Below are positions 25,159-34,901 of a stretch of 64,000 nucleotides of DNA, piece by piece (within the stretch, counting starts at the first letter, position 1; every line of letters starts with the position of its first letter). The position numbers were made by a program, and so were the translations under genes. The notes beneath the pieces are model-generated. The model had not been told where the DNA came from. It ran no database searches and worked only from the letters and a program-made list of their open reading frames with translations. The DNA is taken from contig NZ_JAPWKD010000014.1 of assembly GCF_028283705.1 (NCBI RefSeq), positions 62,001 through 126,000 of the forward strand. Direction: 5' to 3'. The DNA is from Pantoea sp. (GTDB lineage: Bacteria > Pseudomonadota > Gammaproteobacteria > Enterobacterales > Enterobacteriaceae).

Positions 25159-26775
25159 ATGAAAGCGAATTCACTGACTCTCGCGCTGGGTCTGACCTGC
25201 CTGCTGGGAAGCGCATTCCATACTTTTGCTGCTGAACAACCGCGCAGCGGTGGCAGCCTGACCTGGGGTGTCGAAACCGAACCCGTGCCGTTTAACCCGC
25301 AGCTTAACGGCCAGTCGAAAGCGGAAGTGGTGTTGCGCAACGTCTGGGAATCGCTGCTGGCACGCCGTAATGACGGCAGCTTTGTCCCCTGGCTGGCTGA
25401 AAGCTATGAAGCTAGCCCGGACGGAAAAAACTATCGCTTCATCCTGCGGCGTGACGTCACTTTCTCCAACGGTGAGAAACTCGATGCCAATGCGGTCGCA
25501 GAGAACTTCCGTCATCTGCAGGATGCAGCCTATTGCGCTGGTAGCAGCCTGTGTGCGGTGGGTGCCCGCATTGAAAGTATCACCACGCCGGATGATCATA
25601 CGGTAGCGATCACCCTGAAGCAGGGCTATTCCCCGTTCCTGGCCTTCGCCGCCAAATTGCAGATCCTCGCTCCGGCCAGCTGGCACTCATCACAGCTCAA
25701 ATCCGGCGGCAAAGAGATAGCCGGTACCGGTCCCTTTATTCTCGAAAGTTACGAAAAAGGGCAGCAGGTCACCTTCGTGAGAAATCCCCATTACAACTGG
25801 GCACCTGCCACGGCGCATCATCAGGGACCGGCTTATCTTGATCGCGTCACCTATCGCTTCCTGCCGGAATCTTCAGTGCGGACCGGCGCGTTGCTGTCAG
25901 GGCAGGTCGATGTGATTGAAGGCATCTCCGGTAATGACGCGGGAGAGTTCAAAGACAGCAGCGACTTTACCTACCAGCATGCGCTCAATACCGGCACACC
26001 GTATTCGTTGTTTCTCAACGTGGAATACGGCCCGACCCAGGATGTGAAAGTGCGTCAGGCGCTGTTGCAGGGGCTGGATATCGACCCGATCCTCAAATCG
26101 GTTTATCGAGGCGAGCGTACCCGCGCCTGGGGCATCACGTCACCTATCGATCCGCTCTACAACAACGATCTGGAAGGCAAATATGGCAACAACCCGGCTG
26201 CCGCCAACAAGTTGCTGGATGAGGCAGGCTGGCAAACGCGAGATGCCGATGGCTTTCGTACCAAAGATGGCCAGCGCCTGAGCATTGAGGTGATTCAGGC
26301 ACAGGCGACGGTACGTGACCAGCGTGATGTACTGCTGCAGGCGATTCAGGCCCAGGCGCGCCAGCGGCTTGGCGTGGAGTTGAAGCTGCGTTATGTCGAT
26401 TCCGGTACCTACGTTGATGTGCGTAACACCGGCAAATTCGGCTCGATCGCTAACTCCAATACTGAAACTGACGGCATCGATATCGAAAACCACTATCGCC
26501 CGGTGAAGGCGGGTGGACCGATCAACTACAGTCGCGTCAACAGCCCGGCAATAAACGGCTGGCTCGATCAGGCTGCCGCCACACTGGATCTTAATCAGCG
26601 CCGTAAATTCTACAGCCAGTTGCAACAGTACGCGCTGCCACAGCAGGCGCTGGCGGTACCACTGTACGAACCGGAAGACCAGATTGCAGCAGCAAGTTAC
26701 GTACACGGTGTCGGTTTCCGCAGCTTTAAGCAAATGCCTGAAAACGTCTATGACGTGTGGCTGAGCGCACACTAA
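25159..26775 (+). CDS. ABC transporter substrate-binding protein, Dpp/Opp/Gsi family (first system)
   Basis: 538 residues, SBP family 5. A Sec signal peptide (MKANSLTLALGLTCLLGSAF) is followed by a mature start around AEQPRSGG. Diagnostic blocks: LTWGVETEPVPFNPQ, ESLLARRNDGSFVPWLAESYEAS (family 5 signature area), GTGPFILESYEKGQQVTFVRNPHYN, and KVRQALLQGLDIDPI. The ATG follows AAGG. It is the first transporter gene of an operon with two permeases, a double ATPase and two LLM monooxygenases. Its ligand is probably an organosulfur compound, judged from the neighbours. Confidence 0.92.
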   Translation: MKANSLTLALGLTCLLGSAFHTFAAEQPRSGGSLTWGVETEPVPFNPQLNGQSKAEVVLRNVWESLLARRNDGSFVPWLAESYEASPDGKNYRFILRRDVTFSNGEKLDANAVAENFRHLQDAAYCAGSSLCAVGARIESITTPDDHTVAITLKQGYSPFLAFAAKLQILAPASWHSSQLKSGGKEIAGTGPFILESYEKGQQVTFVRNPHYNWAPATAHHQGPAYLDRVTYRFLPESSVRTGALLSGQVDVIEGISGNDAGEFKDSSDFTYQHALNTGTPYSLFLNVEYGPTQDVKVRQALLQGLDIDPILKSVYRGERTRAWGITSPIDPLYNNDLEGKYGNNPAAANKLLDEAGWQTRDADGFRTKDGQRLSIEVIQAQATVRDQRDVLLQAIQAQARQRLGVELKLRYVDSGTYVDVRNTGKFGSIANSNTETDGIDIENHYRPVKAGGPINYSRVNSPAINGWLDQAAATLDLNQRRKFYSQLQQYALPQQALAVPLYEPEDQIAAASYVHGVGFRSFKQMPENVYDVWLSAH

Positions 26776-26789
26776 TTTCGGAGGCGAGG

Positions 26790-27779
26790 ATGAGTCTGGA
26801 GAGCATCGTAACCCGTAACCCGCGAGCGCCCCGGCCATCGCTATGGCGTAGCGAACTGACGCGTCGTATCACCGGGCGTCTGCTGGGTGGCGTACTGGTG
26901 TTGTGGGCTGCCGTCACGCTGGCGTTCCTCGGGGTGCATCTGGCGCCTGGCGATATCGTCAGCCTGCTGATTGGGGAGCAGGAGCGCACACCGGCGATTG
27001 AGGCGGCCATCCGCGCCGAGTGGGGGTTGAATCACCCGTTATGGTGGCAGTACCTGCACTATTTGTGGCGCGTGCTGCACGGTGACTTCGGTCGTTCATA
27101 CATTCTCAACACCGAGGTGAGCCAGCTGCTGGCGACCCAGCTGTGGCCCACCCTGAAACTCACCCTGGCAGCGTTACTGGTCAGTGCCGTGTTTGCCATA
27201 GTGATGGCGGTAGCGACAGCGCATCGCCGCTGGGGTCGCCGGATTGCGAATGGCCTGGAGCTGCTGCTGGCTTCCACGCCATCGTTCTGGATGGGAATTG
27301 TACTGTTGTTCATCTTCAGTTTTACGCTGCGCTGGTTTCCGGTGGCGGGGGATCGTCATCTTTCGTCGCTGGTACTGCCAGCCTTGTCCCTCGGACTGGC
27401 CCAGGGGGCGGTGATTGCGCAGGTCCTGCGGCGTGAGCTGGAACGTGCGCTGGAATCCCCCTTTACCCTGACGTTACGGGCCTGGGGTGTAGGGGAAACC
27501 ACTATCCGTTTGCGTCATGCGTTACGCCACGCCGCACTGCCTGCGGTGACGTTAACCGGCTGGCTGGTGGGCGGATTACTCAGCGGCGCGGTGATCACCG
27601 AACAGGTTTTTGGTCGTCCCGGTCTCGGTAAGCTGACGGTGGATGCGGTGCTGGCGAAAGATCTGCCAGTGGTGCTGGCGGTTGCCGTCCTTTCGGCGCT
27701 GATTTACGTGGTGATGAGCACGCTGGTTGACATTCTGGCGCTATGGATCGATCCACGCCTGCGTGGGGAGGGCAAATAA
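26790..27779 (+). CDS. ABC transporter permease, DppB-like (first system)
   Basis: 329 residues; the ATG at 26790 follows GGAGGCGAGG. The DppB-type N-terminus has one helix and a periplasmic domain (VTLAFLGVHLAPGDIV, WGLNHPLWWQYLHYLWRVLHGDFGRS). Five further helices follow, with the EAA loop RAWGVGETTIRLRHALRHAALP near residue 230. Its stop overlaps the next gene's ATG by one base (TAATG), so translation is coupled. Confidence 0.93.
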   Translation: MSLESIVTRNPRAPRPSLWRSELTRRITGRLLGGVLVLWAAVTLAFLGVHLAPGDIVSLLIGEQERTPAIEAAIRAEWGLNHPLWWQYLHYLWRVLHGDFGRSYILNTEVSQLLATQLWPTLKLTLAALLVSAVFAIVMAVATAHRRWGRRIANGLELLLASTPSFWMGIVLLFIFSFTLRWFPVAGDRHLSSLVLPALSLGLAQGAVIAQVLRRELERALESPFTLTLRAWGVGETTIRLRHALRHAALPAVTLTGWLVGGLLSGAVITEQVFGRPGLGKLTVDAVLAKDLPVVLAVAVLSALIYVVMSTLVDILALWIDPRLRGEGK

Positions 27780-28612
27780 TGCAAGCCATCCTGCAACGAT
27801 TTTCTCTTGCGCTGCCCGTATCGGTGTGGAGCGCATTGTTCTTTCTGCTGCTGGTCGCGCTGGCGGTGGTGGCTCCGCAGTGGCTGACGCACAGCGATCC
27901 GCTGCTGGCTGACCCGGTCAACGCGCAGCTGCCGCCTTCGGCACAGCACTGGCTTGGCACCGATCAGCTGGGGCGCGATCTGCTGACCCGGGTGATTTAT
28001 GGCAGCCGTTACTCGCTGTTGATCAGCGTCGCGGCGATGGCGGTGGCGGTGATCTTCGGCACCTTGCTGGGTCTGACGGCGGCACTGGCACGCGGGGTGG
28101 TGGATGAGCTGCTGAGTCGCGCGGTGGATGTTATCTCAGCCTTTCCCGATCTGTTGCTGGCGCTGATGCTGATCGCTTTCACCGGCCCGGGTACCAATAA
28201 CCTGATTATCGCTCTCGGCGTGGCTTCGGTACCGCGTTTTGCCCGCGTGGTACGCACCCAGACTTACAGTGTTATGACCTCCGGCTACGTGGAACAGGCC
28301 CGTACCTTCGGCCTGTCGCGCTTTACGTTGATCGGGCGTCATATTCTGCCACATGCAATGGCGCAGGTGCCCGCGCTGGCCACTCTGGGTCTCGGCACGG
28401 CGATTATCGGTACTGCGGGGCTGAGCTTCCTGGGGATGGGGCCGCAGCCGCCGACGGCTGAATGGGGATTGATGCTGGCCGAAGGGCGTAACTATCTGCG
28501 TAACGCCTGGTGGATTGCCGTCTGGCCGGGGGTATTTATCACCCTGACGGTGATTGCGGTGAATACCCTGGGACGCTACTGGCAGGCGCGTTTTGAAGGG
28601 CGAACGCTATGA
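27779..28612 (+). CDS. ABC transporter permease, DppC-like (first system)
   Basis: 277 residues. The start ATG at 27779 overlaps the upstream stop. DppC features: N-terminal helix, LPPSAQHWLGTDQLGRDLLTRVIYGSR (the family's hallmark LGTDxxGRD), and EAA loop ARTFGLSRFTLIGRHILPHAMAQ. SFLGMGPQPPTAEWGLMLAEGR near the end is also conserved. The last four bases (ATGA) contain the start of the ATPase gene. Confidence 0.93.
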   Translation: MQAILQRFSLALPVSVWSALFFLLLVALAVVAPQWLTHSDPLLADPVNAQLPPSAQHWLGTDQLGRDLLTRVIYGSRYSLLISVAAMAVAVIFGTLLGLTAALARGVVDELLSRAVDVISAFPDLLLALMLIAFTGPGTNNLIIALGVASVPRFARVVRTQTYSVMTSGYVEQARTFGLSRFTLIGRHILPHAMAQVPALATLGLGTAIIGTAGLSFLGMGPQPPTAEWGLMLAEGRNYLRNAWWIAVWPGVFITLTVIAVNTLGRYWQARFEGRTL

Positions 28613-30222
28613 CGCAACCGGTGATTGATATTGAAAACCTCTCCATTCGCTTTGGTGCCCAGCAGGTGGTGAAGAACCTGAATTTGCAAGTCTGGCAGGG
28701 GGAATCGGTGGCGCTGGTGGGGGAGTCCGGTTCAGGCAAGACCCTCACTGCCCGCAGCCTGCTGGGATTGCTGCCGGATGATGCGGTGGTCAGTGCGGAT
28801 CGTTTTGTCATTGATGGACGTGATATGCGCAACGCTCACCGCCAGGATTGGCGTGTGCTGCGTGGACGTCGTATTGGTTACGTGCTGCAGGATGCGCTGG
28901 TTTCACTCGACCCGTTGCGGCGCATCGGTCAGCAACTGGCGGATGCACTGCGTGCCTCAGGCTATCGTGGTGATGTCAGTCTGCAGGAAAAAAGCCTTGA
29001 ACTGCTGCGCGCGGCAGGCATAGCGGATGCAGAAAGCCGTCTCGCACGCTATCCACATCAGCTTTCCGGTGGACAGCGTCAGCGCGCCCTGATTGCCACC
29101 GCCCTGGCGGGCAGCCCGGCGTTGCTGATTGCGGATGAACCCACCACGGCGCTGGATATGACGGTGCAGCGGCAAATCCTGCAATTGCTGGCGCAACGAC
29201 GGCGTGACGGGCATGGCCTGTTGCTAATCAGCCACGATCTGGCGGTGGTGGCCGAACTGGCCGATCGGGTGCTGGTGATGCGTGATGGTGAAGTGGTGGA
29301 GCAGGGCAGCAGCGGAACGTTGCTCCAGCGCCCCCAGCATACCTGGACACAGCGTCTGTTGCGCGCTGTACCGACACCCGCTACCCGGGGGTTACGCCTC
29401 AGTGCTGCCGAACCGACACCGCTGCCGCCGCGCCCGGCACTCGCTGCGGTGCCTCTGCTGGAGGCGATCGGGCTTAACAAGGCCTACGGTGAGCGTCAGG
29501 TGCTGCATAACATCAACTTCAGCCTGCATGCCGGGGAAACCCTTGGCGTGGTGGGGGAGTCCGGTTCCGGCAAAACCTCGCTGGTGAAAGTGGTGATGGG
29601 CCTGGTCGAACCTGACAGCGGCACGCTGCTGCTGGAAGGCAGCCGCTGGCAGGGCCTCAATGAGAAAGCACGTCGCGCCCGGCGTGCACGCCTGCAATTG
29701 ATCGCCCAGGACCCCTTCAGCTCTTTCGACCCACGTTACACGGTGGAAAAAATTATCGGCGAAAGCCTCGACAGCATCGGCATTTACGGCGATGCGCGCC
29801 GTCAGCGGGTGCGTCAGTTGCTGGATGAAGTGCAACTGGGCGATCGCTTTCTGCAGCGTTATCCGCAGCAACTCTCTGGCGGTCAACGCCAGCGTGTCGC
29901 GATTGCCCGCGCTTTTGCTCCGAACCCGGCGCTGCTGGTGGCGGATGAGCCGGTCAGCGCGCTCGATGTCTCTGTCCAGGCACAGGTGCTGGACCTGCTG
30001 GCTGATATGCAGGCCGAACACGGCACGGCGCTGTTGTTTATTTCTCACGATCTTGGGGTGATCCAGCATCTGGCCGACCGTGTGCTGGTGATGCAGAACG
30101 GTCAGGTGGTGGAAAGCGGGGAACTGCGGCAGGTGTTTGCTGCGCCGCAACATCCCTGGACACAAAAACTTTTACAGGCGCTGCCGGTCCTTCCTGACTG
30201 GCAGCCCGCAACCGCATATTAA
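28609..30222 (+). CDS. ABC transporter double ATP-binding protein, GsiA/YejF-like (first system)
   Basis: 537 residues: DppD and DppF fused into one chain, as in GsiA and YejF. First half: Walker A GESGSGKT (about 39), signature [17 protein letters not shown], Walker [13 protein letters not shown]. Second half: Walker [10 protein letters not shown] (about 322), signature [17 protein letters not shown], Walker [13 protein letters not shown]. The link near 245-285 is Pro- and Ala-rich. The translational overlap with the permease and the 10-bp gap to the monooxygenase show one operon. The second system in this island uses two separate ATPases instead. Confidence 0.93.
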   Translation: MTQPVIDIENLSIRFGAQQVVKNLNLQVWQGESVALVGESGSGKTLTARSLLGLLPDDAVVSADRFVIDGRDMRNAHRQDWRVLRGRRIGYVLQDALVSLDPLRRIGQQLADALRASGYRGDVSLQEKSLELLRAAGIADAESRLARYPHQLSGGQRQRALIATALAGSPALLIADEPTTALDMTVQRQILQLLAQRRRDGHGLLLISHDLAVVAELADRVLVMRDGEVVEQGSSGTLLQRPQHTWTQRLLRAVPTPATRGLRLSAAEPTPLPPRPALAAVPLLEAIGLNKAYGERQVLHNINFSLHAGETLGVVGESGSGKTSLVKVVMGLVEPDSGTLLLEGSRWQGLNEKARRARRARLQLIAQDPFSSFDPRYTVEKIIGESLDSIGIYGDARRQRVRQLLDEVQLGDRFLQRYPQQLSGGQRQRVAIARAFAPNPALLVADEPVSALDVSVQAQVLDLLADMQAEHGTALLFISHDLGVIQHLADRVLVMQNGQVVESGELRQVFAAPQHPWTQKLLQALPVLPDWQPATAY

Positions 30223-30232
30223 GGAGAAGCGC

Positions 30233-31570
30233 ATGAGTCAGACACAACACCAGCTACGGCTGGGAGCCATTATTCAGGGAGCTTCCGGCAACATGTCGGC
30301 ATGGCGTCACCCGGATGCGGTGGCCGATGCCAGTATCAACGTGGACTACGTGCTGGACCTGGCCCGGAAAGCGGAACAGGCGAAAATTGATTTTCTGTTC
30401 GTCGCCGATGGCCTGTACATCACCCCGCAGTCGATCCCGCACTTTCTCAATCGCTTCGAACCCATCACCCTGTTGTCGGCGCTGTCGCTGGTGACGAAAA
30501 ACATTGGTCTGGTGGCGACACTCTCCACCTCCTACAGCGAACCCTTTACCGTAGCCCGCCAGTTTGCCAGCCTTGACCATTTGAGCGGCGGACGTGTTGG
30601 CTGGAACGTGGTGACCTCACCGCTGGAAGGATCGGCTAAGAACTTCTCGCGCGCTACCCATCCTGAGCATGACGAACGCTATCGCGTTGCCAGCGAGTAT
30701 TTACGGGTGGTGAAGGGGTTGTGGGATTCGTGGGAAGAAGGCGCCTTTGTGCGTGATAAAGCCAGCGGCCAGTTTTTCGATGCAGACAAACTGCATACCC
30801 TCAATCATCAAGGCCAGTACTTCTCGGTGCAGGGACCGCTCAATGTGGGGCGCTCACCGCAGGGGAGGCCGATTGTGTTCCAGGCGGGCGCTTCGGAAGC
30901 GGGTAAAGCTTTTGCCGCTGAAGCAGCCGACGCCATTTATACGCGCCAGGAGACCCTTGAGCAGGCACGTGAGTTCCGCGAAGATGTGCGCAGCCGTCTG
31001 GTGGCGCAGGGGCGGAATGCCGATGACATTCGCGTTTTCCAGGGTATCAGCGTCATTATCGGAGACAACGAAGAAGAAGCGGAGCGTCGTTATCAGCAGA
31101 CCGCAGAACTGGTGAGCATCGATAACGCGCTGGAATATCTTGGCCGCTATTTCGAACATCATGATTTCAGCCGATACCCGCTGGATGCGCCTTTCCCGGA
31201 AATCGGCGACCTGGGCGAAAACAGCTTCCGCAGCACCACCGATACCATTAAACGCAATGCCCGCGAACGTGGGCTGACCTTGCGCCAGGTTGCGCTGGAA
31301 GAAGCGACGCCACGGCCAGCTTTCCTCGGTACGGCGCAGCAGGTGGCTGATGGCTTAGCGCAGTGGTTCATCGCGGGTGCAGCCGATGGTTTTATCGTTC
31401 GCGGCGGCACCCCCACCGCATTTGATGATTTTGTGGCGCAGGTGATCCCGCTGCTGCAACAACGCGGGCTTTATCGCAGCGAATATGCAGGCGAGACACT
31501 GCGCGAAAACCTTGGACTCCCGGAGCCGGAAAACCAGTTTGCACAACGCCGTCGTCAGCAGGTGGCATGA
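30233..31570 (+). CDS. NtaA/SnaA/DszA-family FMN-dependent monooxygenase (LLM class)
   Basis: 445 residues; the ATG at 30233 follows AAGGAGAA. Luciferase-like TIM barrel using FMNH2 and O2. Family blocks: AWRHPDA and [24 protein letters not shown], ISxxT-type [39 protein letters not shown], and [29 protein letters not shown]. Relatives open dibenzothiophene sulfone, nitrilotriacetate or dimethyl sulfide. Placed behind a Dpp-type importer and beside another LLM enzyme, it probably cleaves a C-S bond. No flavin reductase gene is adjacent. Confidence 0.92.
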   Translation: MSQTQHQLRLGAIIQGASGNMSAWRHPDAVADASINVDYVLDLARKAEQAKIDFLFVADGLYITPQSIPHFLNRFEPITLLSALSLVTKNIGLVATLSTSYSEPFTVARQFASLDHLSGGRVGWNVVTSPLEGSAKNFSRATHPEHDERYRVASEYLRVVKGLWDSWEEGAFVRDKASGQFFDADKLHTLNHQGQYFSVQGPLNVGRSPQGRPIVFQAGASEAGKAFAAEAADAIYTRQETLEQAREFREDVRSRLVAQGRNADDIRVFQGISVIIGDNEEEAERRYQQTAELVSIDNALEYLGRYFEHHDFSRYPLDAPFPEIGDLGENSFRSTTDTIKRNARERGLTLRQVALEEATPRPAFLGTAQQVADGLAQWFIAGAADGFIVRGGTPTAFDDFVAQVIPLLQQRGLYRSEYAGETLRENLGLPEPENQFAQRRRQQVA

Positions 31571-31693
31571 GATGACGGACACCAGAGCAAAACAACAGAC
31601 GCTGGAAACAGCCTTGAACAGCATGCTGCCAATTATGTCGCTGTCTCCAGAGCGATCTTTCAGCGCCAGGAAACCGGCTACAAGGAGAAAACC

Positions 31694-32986
31694 GTGTCAC
31701 AACCTTATCGTAGAAAACTGAAGACGCTGGTGGGGGCCAGCAGCGTGATCACGGCAGGTAATGACAGCCAGCCAGGGATTGGCATTGCGCGCGCCATTGA
31801 ACTGGCGAAAATAGCGGAACGTGAAAAAATCACCGGTCTGTTCACCGCCGATCTGTTACAGGCCGATCCTGCCGGGCTGGCGGGCAGTACCGGCAGCCAG
31901 GACCCGCTGATTGCGCTGGCGGCGCTGAGTCAGGCGACATCGCAGATTGGTTTAATTGCCACGGTCAGCACCAGCTGGCTGCATCCCTACAATCTGGCGC
32001 GCCAGATTGGCACGCTTGACCATGTGAGTGGCGGCCGTGCTGGCTGGAATGCGGTGACCTCATCGGTGGGTGAAGAAAACTTTGGTGAAAACCAGCTGCC
32101 GCCGCCGCAGGAACGCTATGCGCGCGCCACCGAATTTATCGAAGTGATGAACGCGCTGTATGACGCTAACGAACGCGAGGCTGTGCAACGGACTGCCAGC
32201 GGCGGGATACGTATCGATCCTGCCAGGCTGCATCCGATTGACTATCGTGGCGACTATTTTCAGGTCGCCGGGCCGCTTAACGTACCGCCATCCCCGCAGC
32301 GCCGTCCTGTGCAGTTTCAGGCGGGACAATCGGAAGCCGGGGTGACGCTGGGTGCCCATTATGCCGAGGTGATTTACACCTCTCAGCCGACCTTTGACGC
32401 CGCTCAGGCGTTTGTTGCGGATGTGCAGCAGCGCGCGCGGCGCTTTGGCCGGGAACACAATCCACCGCTGATCATGAACTCATTCCACGCCATCATTGGC
32501 GACAGCGAGGCGGATGTGGTACGCCGCCTGCGTGATAAGCACGAGCGTATCAATTATGAACAGGGACGCCTGCGTGTGGCGGATATGCTGGGGGGTGAGG
32601 TGGATCTGCGCGATTTGCCGCTGGATCGCCCGTTACCTGCGGCATTGATCCCGGAAGTGGCACAGGTGCAGCGTCGGCAGGGGCGTGCGGCCATTTTCCG
32701 CCAATACGCGCTGGAGGGATTGACCCTGCGCGAGCTGATCATCAAAGCTGAAGAAACCGGCCACTGGTTTGTTGCCGGAACGCCGGAGACGCTGGCGGAT
32801 GCTATTGAACAACGTTATCAGGCCGGGGTGTTGGACGTGATCTCATTACACGGGCTGGGGCAGCCGGATCAGCAGGATTTGCTGTTAAACGGTTTGCTGC
32901 CGGAATTACGGCGACGCAGATTACTGGATACGGATTATCAGGGCAGCGACTTTCGCAGCAGCCTTGAACTGGCCCCGCTGCGGTAG
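31694..32986 (+). CDS. Second NtaA/SnaA/DszA-family FMN-dependent monooxygenase
   Basis: 430 residues from GTG at 31694, chosen because AAGGAG lies seven bases upstream. Blocks: IGIARAIELAKIAEREKITGLFTADLLQADP, IGLIATVSTSWLHPYNLARQIGTLDHVSGGRAGWNAVTS, and SPQRRPVQFQAGQSEAGVTLGAHYAEVIYTS. The 123-bp gap after the first monooxygenase contains only a short unsupported frame. It is shorter than its neighbour and only moderately alike, so the two probably act on different substrates or different bonds of one substrate. A strong terminator follows. Confidence 0.92.
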   Translation: MSQPYRRKLKTLVGASSVITAGNDSQPGIGIARAIELAKIAEREKITGLFTADLLQADPAGLAGSTGSQDPLIALAALSQATSQIGLIATVSTSWLHPYNLARQIGTLDHVSGGRAGWNAVTSSVGEENFGENQLPPPQERYARATEFIEVMNALYDANEREAVQRTASGGIRIDPARLHPIDYRGDYFQVAGPLNVPPSPQRRPVQFQAGQSEAGVTLGAHYAEVIYTSQPTFDAAQAFVADVQQRARRFGREHNPPLIMNSFHAIIGDSEADVVRRLRDKHERINYEQGRLRVADMLGGEVDLRDLPLDRPLPAALIPEVAQVQRRQGRAAIFRQYALEGLTLRELIIKAEETGHWFVAGTPETLADAIEQRYQAGVLDVISLHGLGQPDQQDLLLNGLLPELRRRRLLDTDYQGSDFRSSLELAPLR

Positions 32987-33003
32987 TGGGTTGGCAGGAT
33001 ATG

Positions 33004-33027
33004 AAACCCGCGTAAGCGGGTTTTTTT
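33004..33027 (+). terminator. Rho-independent terminator of the first ABC/monooxygenase operon
   Basis: AAACCCGC (33004-33011), loop GTAA, GCGGGTTT (33016-33023), then further T to 33027. The stem is perfect, the T-run is seven long, and it starts 18 bp after the stop codon of the second monooxygenase. This is the clearest terminator in the window. Confidence 0.93.
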
Positions 33028-33050
33028 ACATCTGAAATCAGATTGCTGCC

Positions 33051-33275
33051 TCAGTGGATATGGCGGATCACCAGCCACGAGAACACAGCTGAAAGAACAA
33101 TAGAAATGCCGACGTTGGCGTATATCATAAAGTCCAGCACGCTCTCATCACCAAAGATATGCAATGCGTTTGCCAGTGAATAGACAGCGTCAATGGGCAT
33201 CAGAACAGCAATTGCCTTTGAGATAGCTACGCAACACACCATAAACACCAGGACAAACATAAAAATACGTTTCAT
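33051..33275 (-). CDS. Small membrane protein, probable Tlde1-effector immunity protein
   Basis: 74 residues. Helix 1 is residues 2-24 (signal-anchor-like, IFMFVLVFMVCCVAI), then a loop of about 30 residues with IFGDESVLDF, then helix 2 (ANVGISIVLSAVFSWLVI). Its ATG overlaps the stop of the DUF2778/Tlde1 remnant (TGATG). Tlde1 L,D-transpeptidase effectors of type VI secretion are encoded with a small membrane-bound immunity protein in this position. The gene itself looks intact although its effector is truncated. Function is inferred from context. Confidence 0.65.
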   Translation of the reverse strand: MKRIFMFVLVFMVCCVAISKAIAVLMPIDAVYSLANALHIFGDESVLDFMIYANVGISIVLSAVFSWLVIRHIH

Positions 33276-33475
33276 CAGTAAACCTTAACTGTTCCATAGG
33301 CTTTCAGCTGGCTGCCGGGGATGTGAAGTGTGGGGCCTGAGCGTAAAAGCATGTCACGCAGGTAATCAAACTGAATAGGATACTGCAGCGTTATGCAGCC
33401 TTCACTCAAACCACGAGGACCAATTGGATGAAGCCGAAATCTGCCGCGCTGGACGCCCTGAACAAACATTAAACA
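33275..33475 (-). pseudogene. C-terminal remnant of a Tlde1 (DUF2778) L,D-transpeptidase-type effector
   Basis: About 65 codons match the end of DUF2778 proteins: GVQRGRFRLHPIGPRGLSEG, then CITL, carrying the catalytic His and Cys, followed by DYLRDMLLRSGPTLHIPGS and AYGTVKVY. Intact Tlde1 proteins are about 170-200 residues and act on peptidoglycan in the periplasm of rival bacteria. Upstream of about 33475 the frame no longer resembles the family, and plus-strand coding of another kind begins. The effector is therefore broken, but the catalytic end survives. Confidence 0.65.
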
Positions 33476-33735
33476 CGGGCTGATTGAAGACGCGCAGGAA
33501 TTGCATGCCTTGGGGCTTATGAGCGATGAAGAATTACAAAATGTCACCACCTGCGTGAACATGCGCGAGCACCGCAAAAGTGTTGCTGCTGTGAAGAGTA
33601 TGATAGCACTGGAAAGCAATGCTGTTCATGGTAGGGGGAAATACGATGAATGATCGTTTAAAGCGAATCCAGTCAATGGCTCAGCGCTATAACCGTCTGG
33701 GCGTGGTCAGTGATGAGGCTGTTGCTTCCCGTTGA
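33459..33735 (+). pseudogene. Two short coupled frames of unknown origin, left end truncated
   Basis: Frame A (33462-33653, no start codon) reads GLIEDAQELHALGLMSDEEL then a polar, charged stretch ending GRGKYDE. Frame B is an intact 29-codon ORF (MNDRLKRIQSMAQRYNRLGV..., 33646-33735) with AGGGGG eight bases before its ATG, overlapping the end of A. The composition and coupling look like the 3' end of a real transcript joined to the Tlde1 remnant by a deletion. I do not recognise either family. Confidence 0.4.
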
Positions 33736-33806
33736 AAGCGTTTCAAAGTGGGAGAGCGAAGAAAGCAAACCTAATCAGGCCGCTATCGGCAACCATAAGG
33801 GACGTT

Positions 33807-34670
33807 ATGTCGGACGTAGAAAATCTTGATATCGAGCTGTTGCGCACCTTTATCGCGGTGGCCGATTCACATACTTTCAGCAAAGCAGGGATTCGTTTAG
33901 GTCGTACCCAGGGGGCGGTGAGTCAGCAGATGCAACGACTCGAAACCATGGTGGGAACGGCGTTGTTTGAAAAAGAGGGCCGGACCAAACGACTGACACA
34001 ACATGGTCAGCAACTGCTGAGCTATGCTCGCGACCTGTTGTTGCTGAACGATGATGCATTGCGTTCACTGAAAGATAGTCGTTTCTCCGGCGTGCTCAGG
34101 ATTGGTTCACCTCATGACGTCGCGGACACTCTGCTGCCGCCACTCCTCAGCCAGATCGCCCGCTGGGCACCGTCACTGAATATTGAGCTGGACGTTGGCC
34201 GCAGTCCCTTCCTGATGGAAGCGCTGCACCGGGGAGAAGTGGATATGACCATATCGACCCGTTTCGATCCGCAGCTGGAAGGGGTGTTACTGCGAACTTC
34301 GCCAACCGTCTGGATCTGTTCCGCGCAGTATCAGCATCGACCACATTCCCCTCTGCCGTTGATCCTGGCTGATTATCCCAGCATCTTTCGCCGGGTAGCG
34401 ATAGAAGCGCTGGATGCGGCGCAGGTGCGCTGGTCCCCGGCCTACACTACCTCCAATCTACTGGGTATCAAGGCTGCGGTGAAAGCCCGGCTGGGGGTGA
34501 CGGCGCGCAGTATTGAATTGCTCGACAGCGATATGCGTGTGCTGGGAGAAAGCGATGGCTTACCGCGCCTGCCGGATACGCAGTTTTATCTGTGGATCCG
34601 CCCCGGCACCAGTCAGACGCTGGTTAAACAGGCGTTTGAGTTAGTGGCGAGTGGCTTCAGGAATACCTGA
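33807..34670 (+). CDS. LysR family transcriptional regulator of the sulfur island (inferred)
   Basis: 287 residues; the ATG at 33807 follows AAGGGA. The N-terminal HTH (LLRTFIAVADSHTFSKAGIRLGRTQGAVSQQMQRLE) is typical; the effector domain covers about 92-287 (LRIGSPHDVADTLLPPLLSQ). It lies between the two ABC/monooxygenase operons and is transcribed in the same direction as both. A role in sensing sulfur status or the substrate, like CysB/Cbl, is a guess from position. Confidence 0.88.
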   Translation: MSDVENLDIELLRTFIAVADSHTFSKAGIRLGRTQGAVSQQMQRLETMVGTALFEKEGRTKRLTQHGQQLLSYARDLLLLNDDALRSLKDSRFSGVLRIGSPHDVADTLLPPLLSQIARWAPSLNIELDVGRSPFLMEALHRGEVDMTISTRFDPQLEGVLLRTSPTVWICSAQYQHRPHSPLPLILADYPSIFRRVAIEALDAAQVRWSPAYTTSNLLGIKAAVKARLGVTARSIELLDSDMRVLGESDGLPRLPDTQFYLWIRPGTSQTLVKQAFELVASGFRNT

Positions 34671-34901
34671 ACTTGTATTAGAGAGAGAGAAAAACCTATT
34701 AGGGTTCAGGATACTTTTCTGTTGGGGGCGGCCATCCGATTAAAAAATTAATTGATTATTTTCATATAGATAAAATTAAAATCGTGTCAGCGCATTTCCC
34801 TATTCCCTGGAAAAGCATAAACAAATACCCAATTCTCATTTCTTCCTGAATTAACGGCTCACTAGTATCGGCCCATCATTTCAACGATAACCGGGCCGAC
34901 A
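34671..34901. promoter_or_regulatory. Upstream region of the second ABC/monooxygenase operon
   Basis: 231 bp, strongly AT-rich around 34735-34780 (TTAATTGATTATTTTCATAT and similar) against a GC-rich background. This fits a CysB/Cbl-type or other LysR-type activated promoter. No palindrome or consensus site was clear enough to call. Confidence 0.35.

Noticed and set aside
28609-30222. Fused double ATPase as a novel fusion
   Set aside because: GsiA, YejF and related transporters already use fused DppD-DppF ATPases.
31573-31722. 49-codon ORF between the two NtaA-like monooxygenase genes
   Set aside because: No clear family and no proper ribosome site; it overlaps the start of the next gene in another frame. 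Kept as ordinary spacer.
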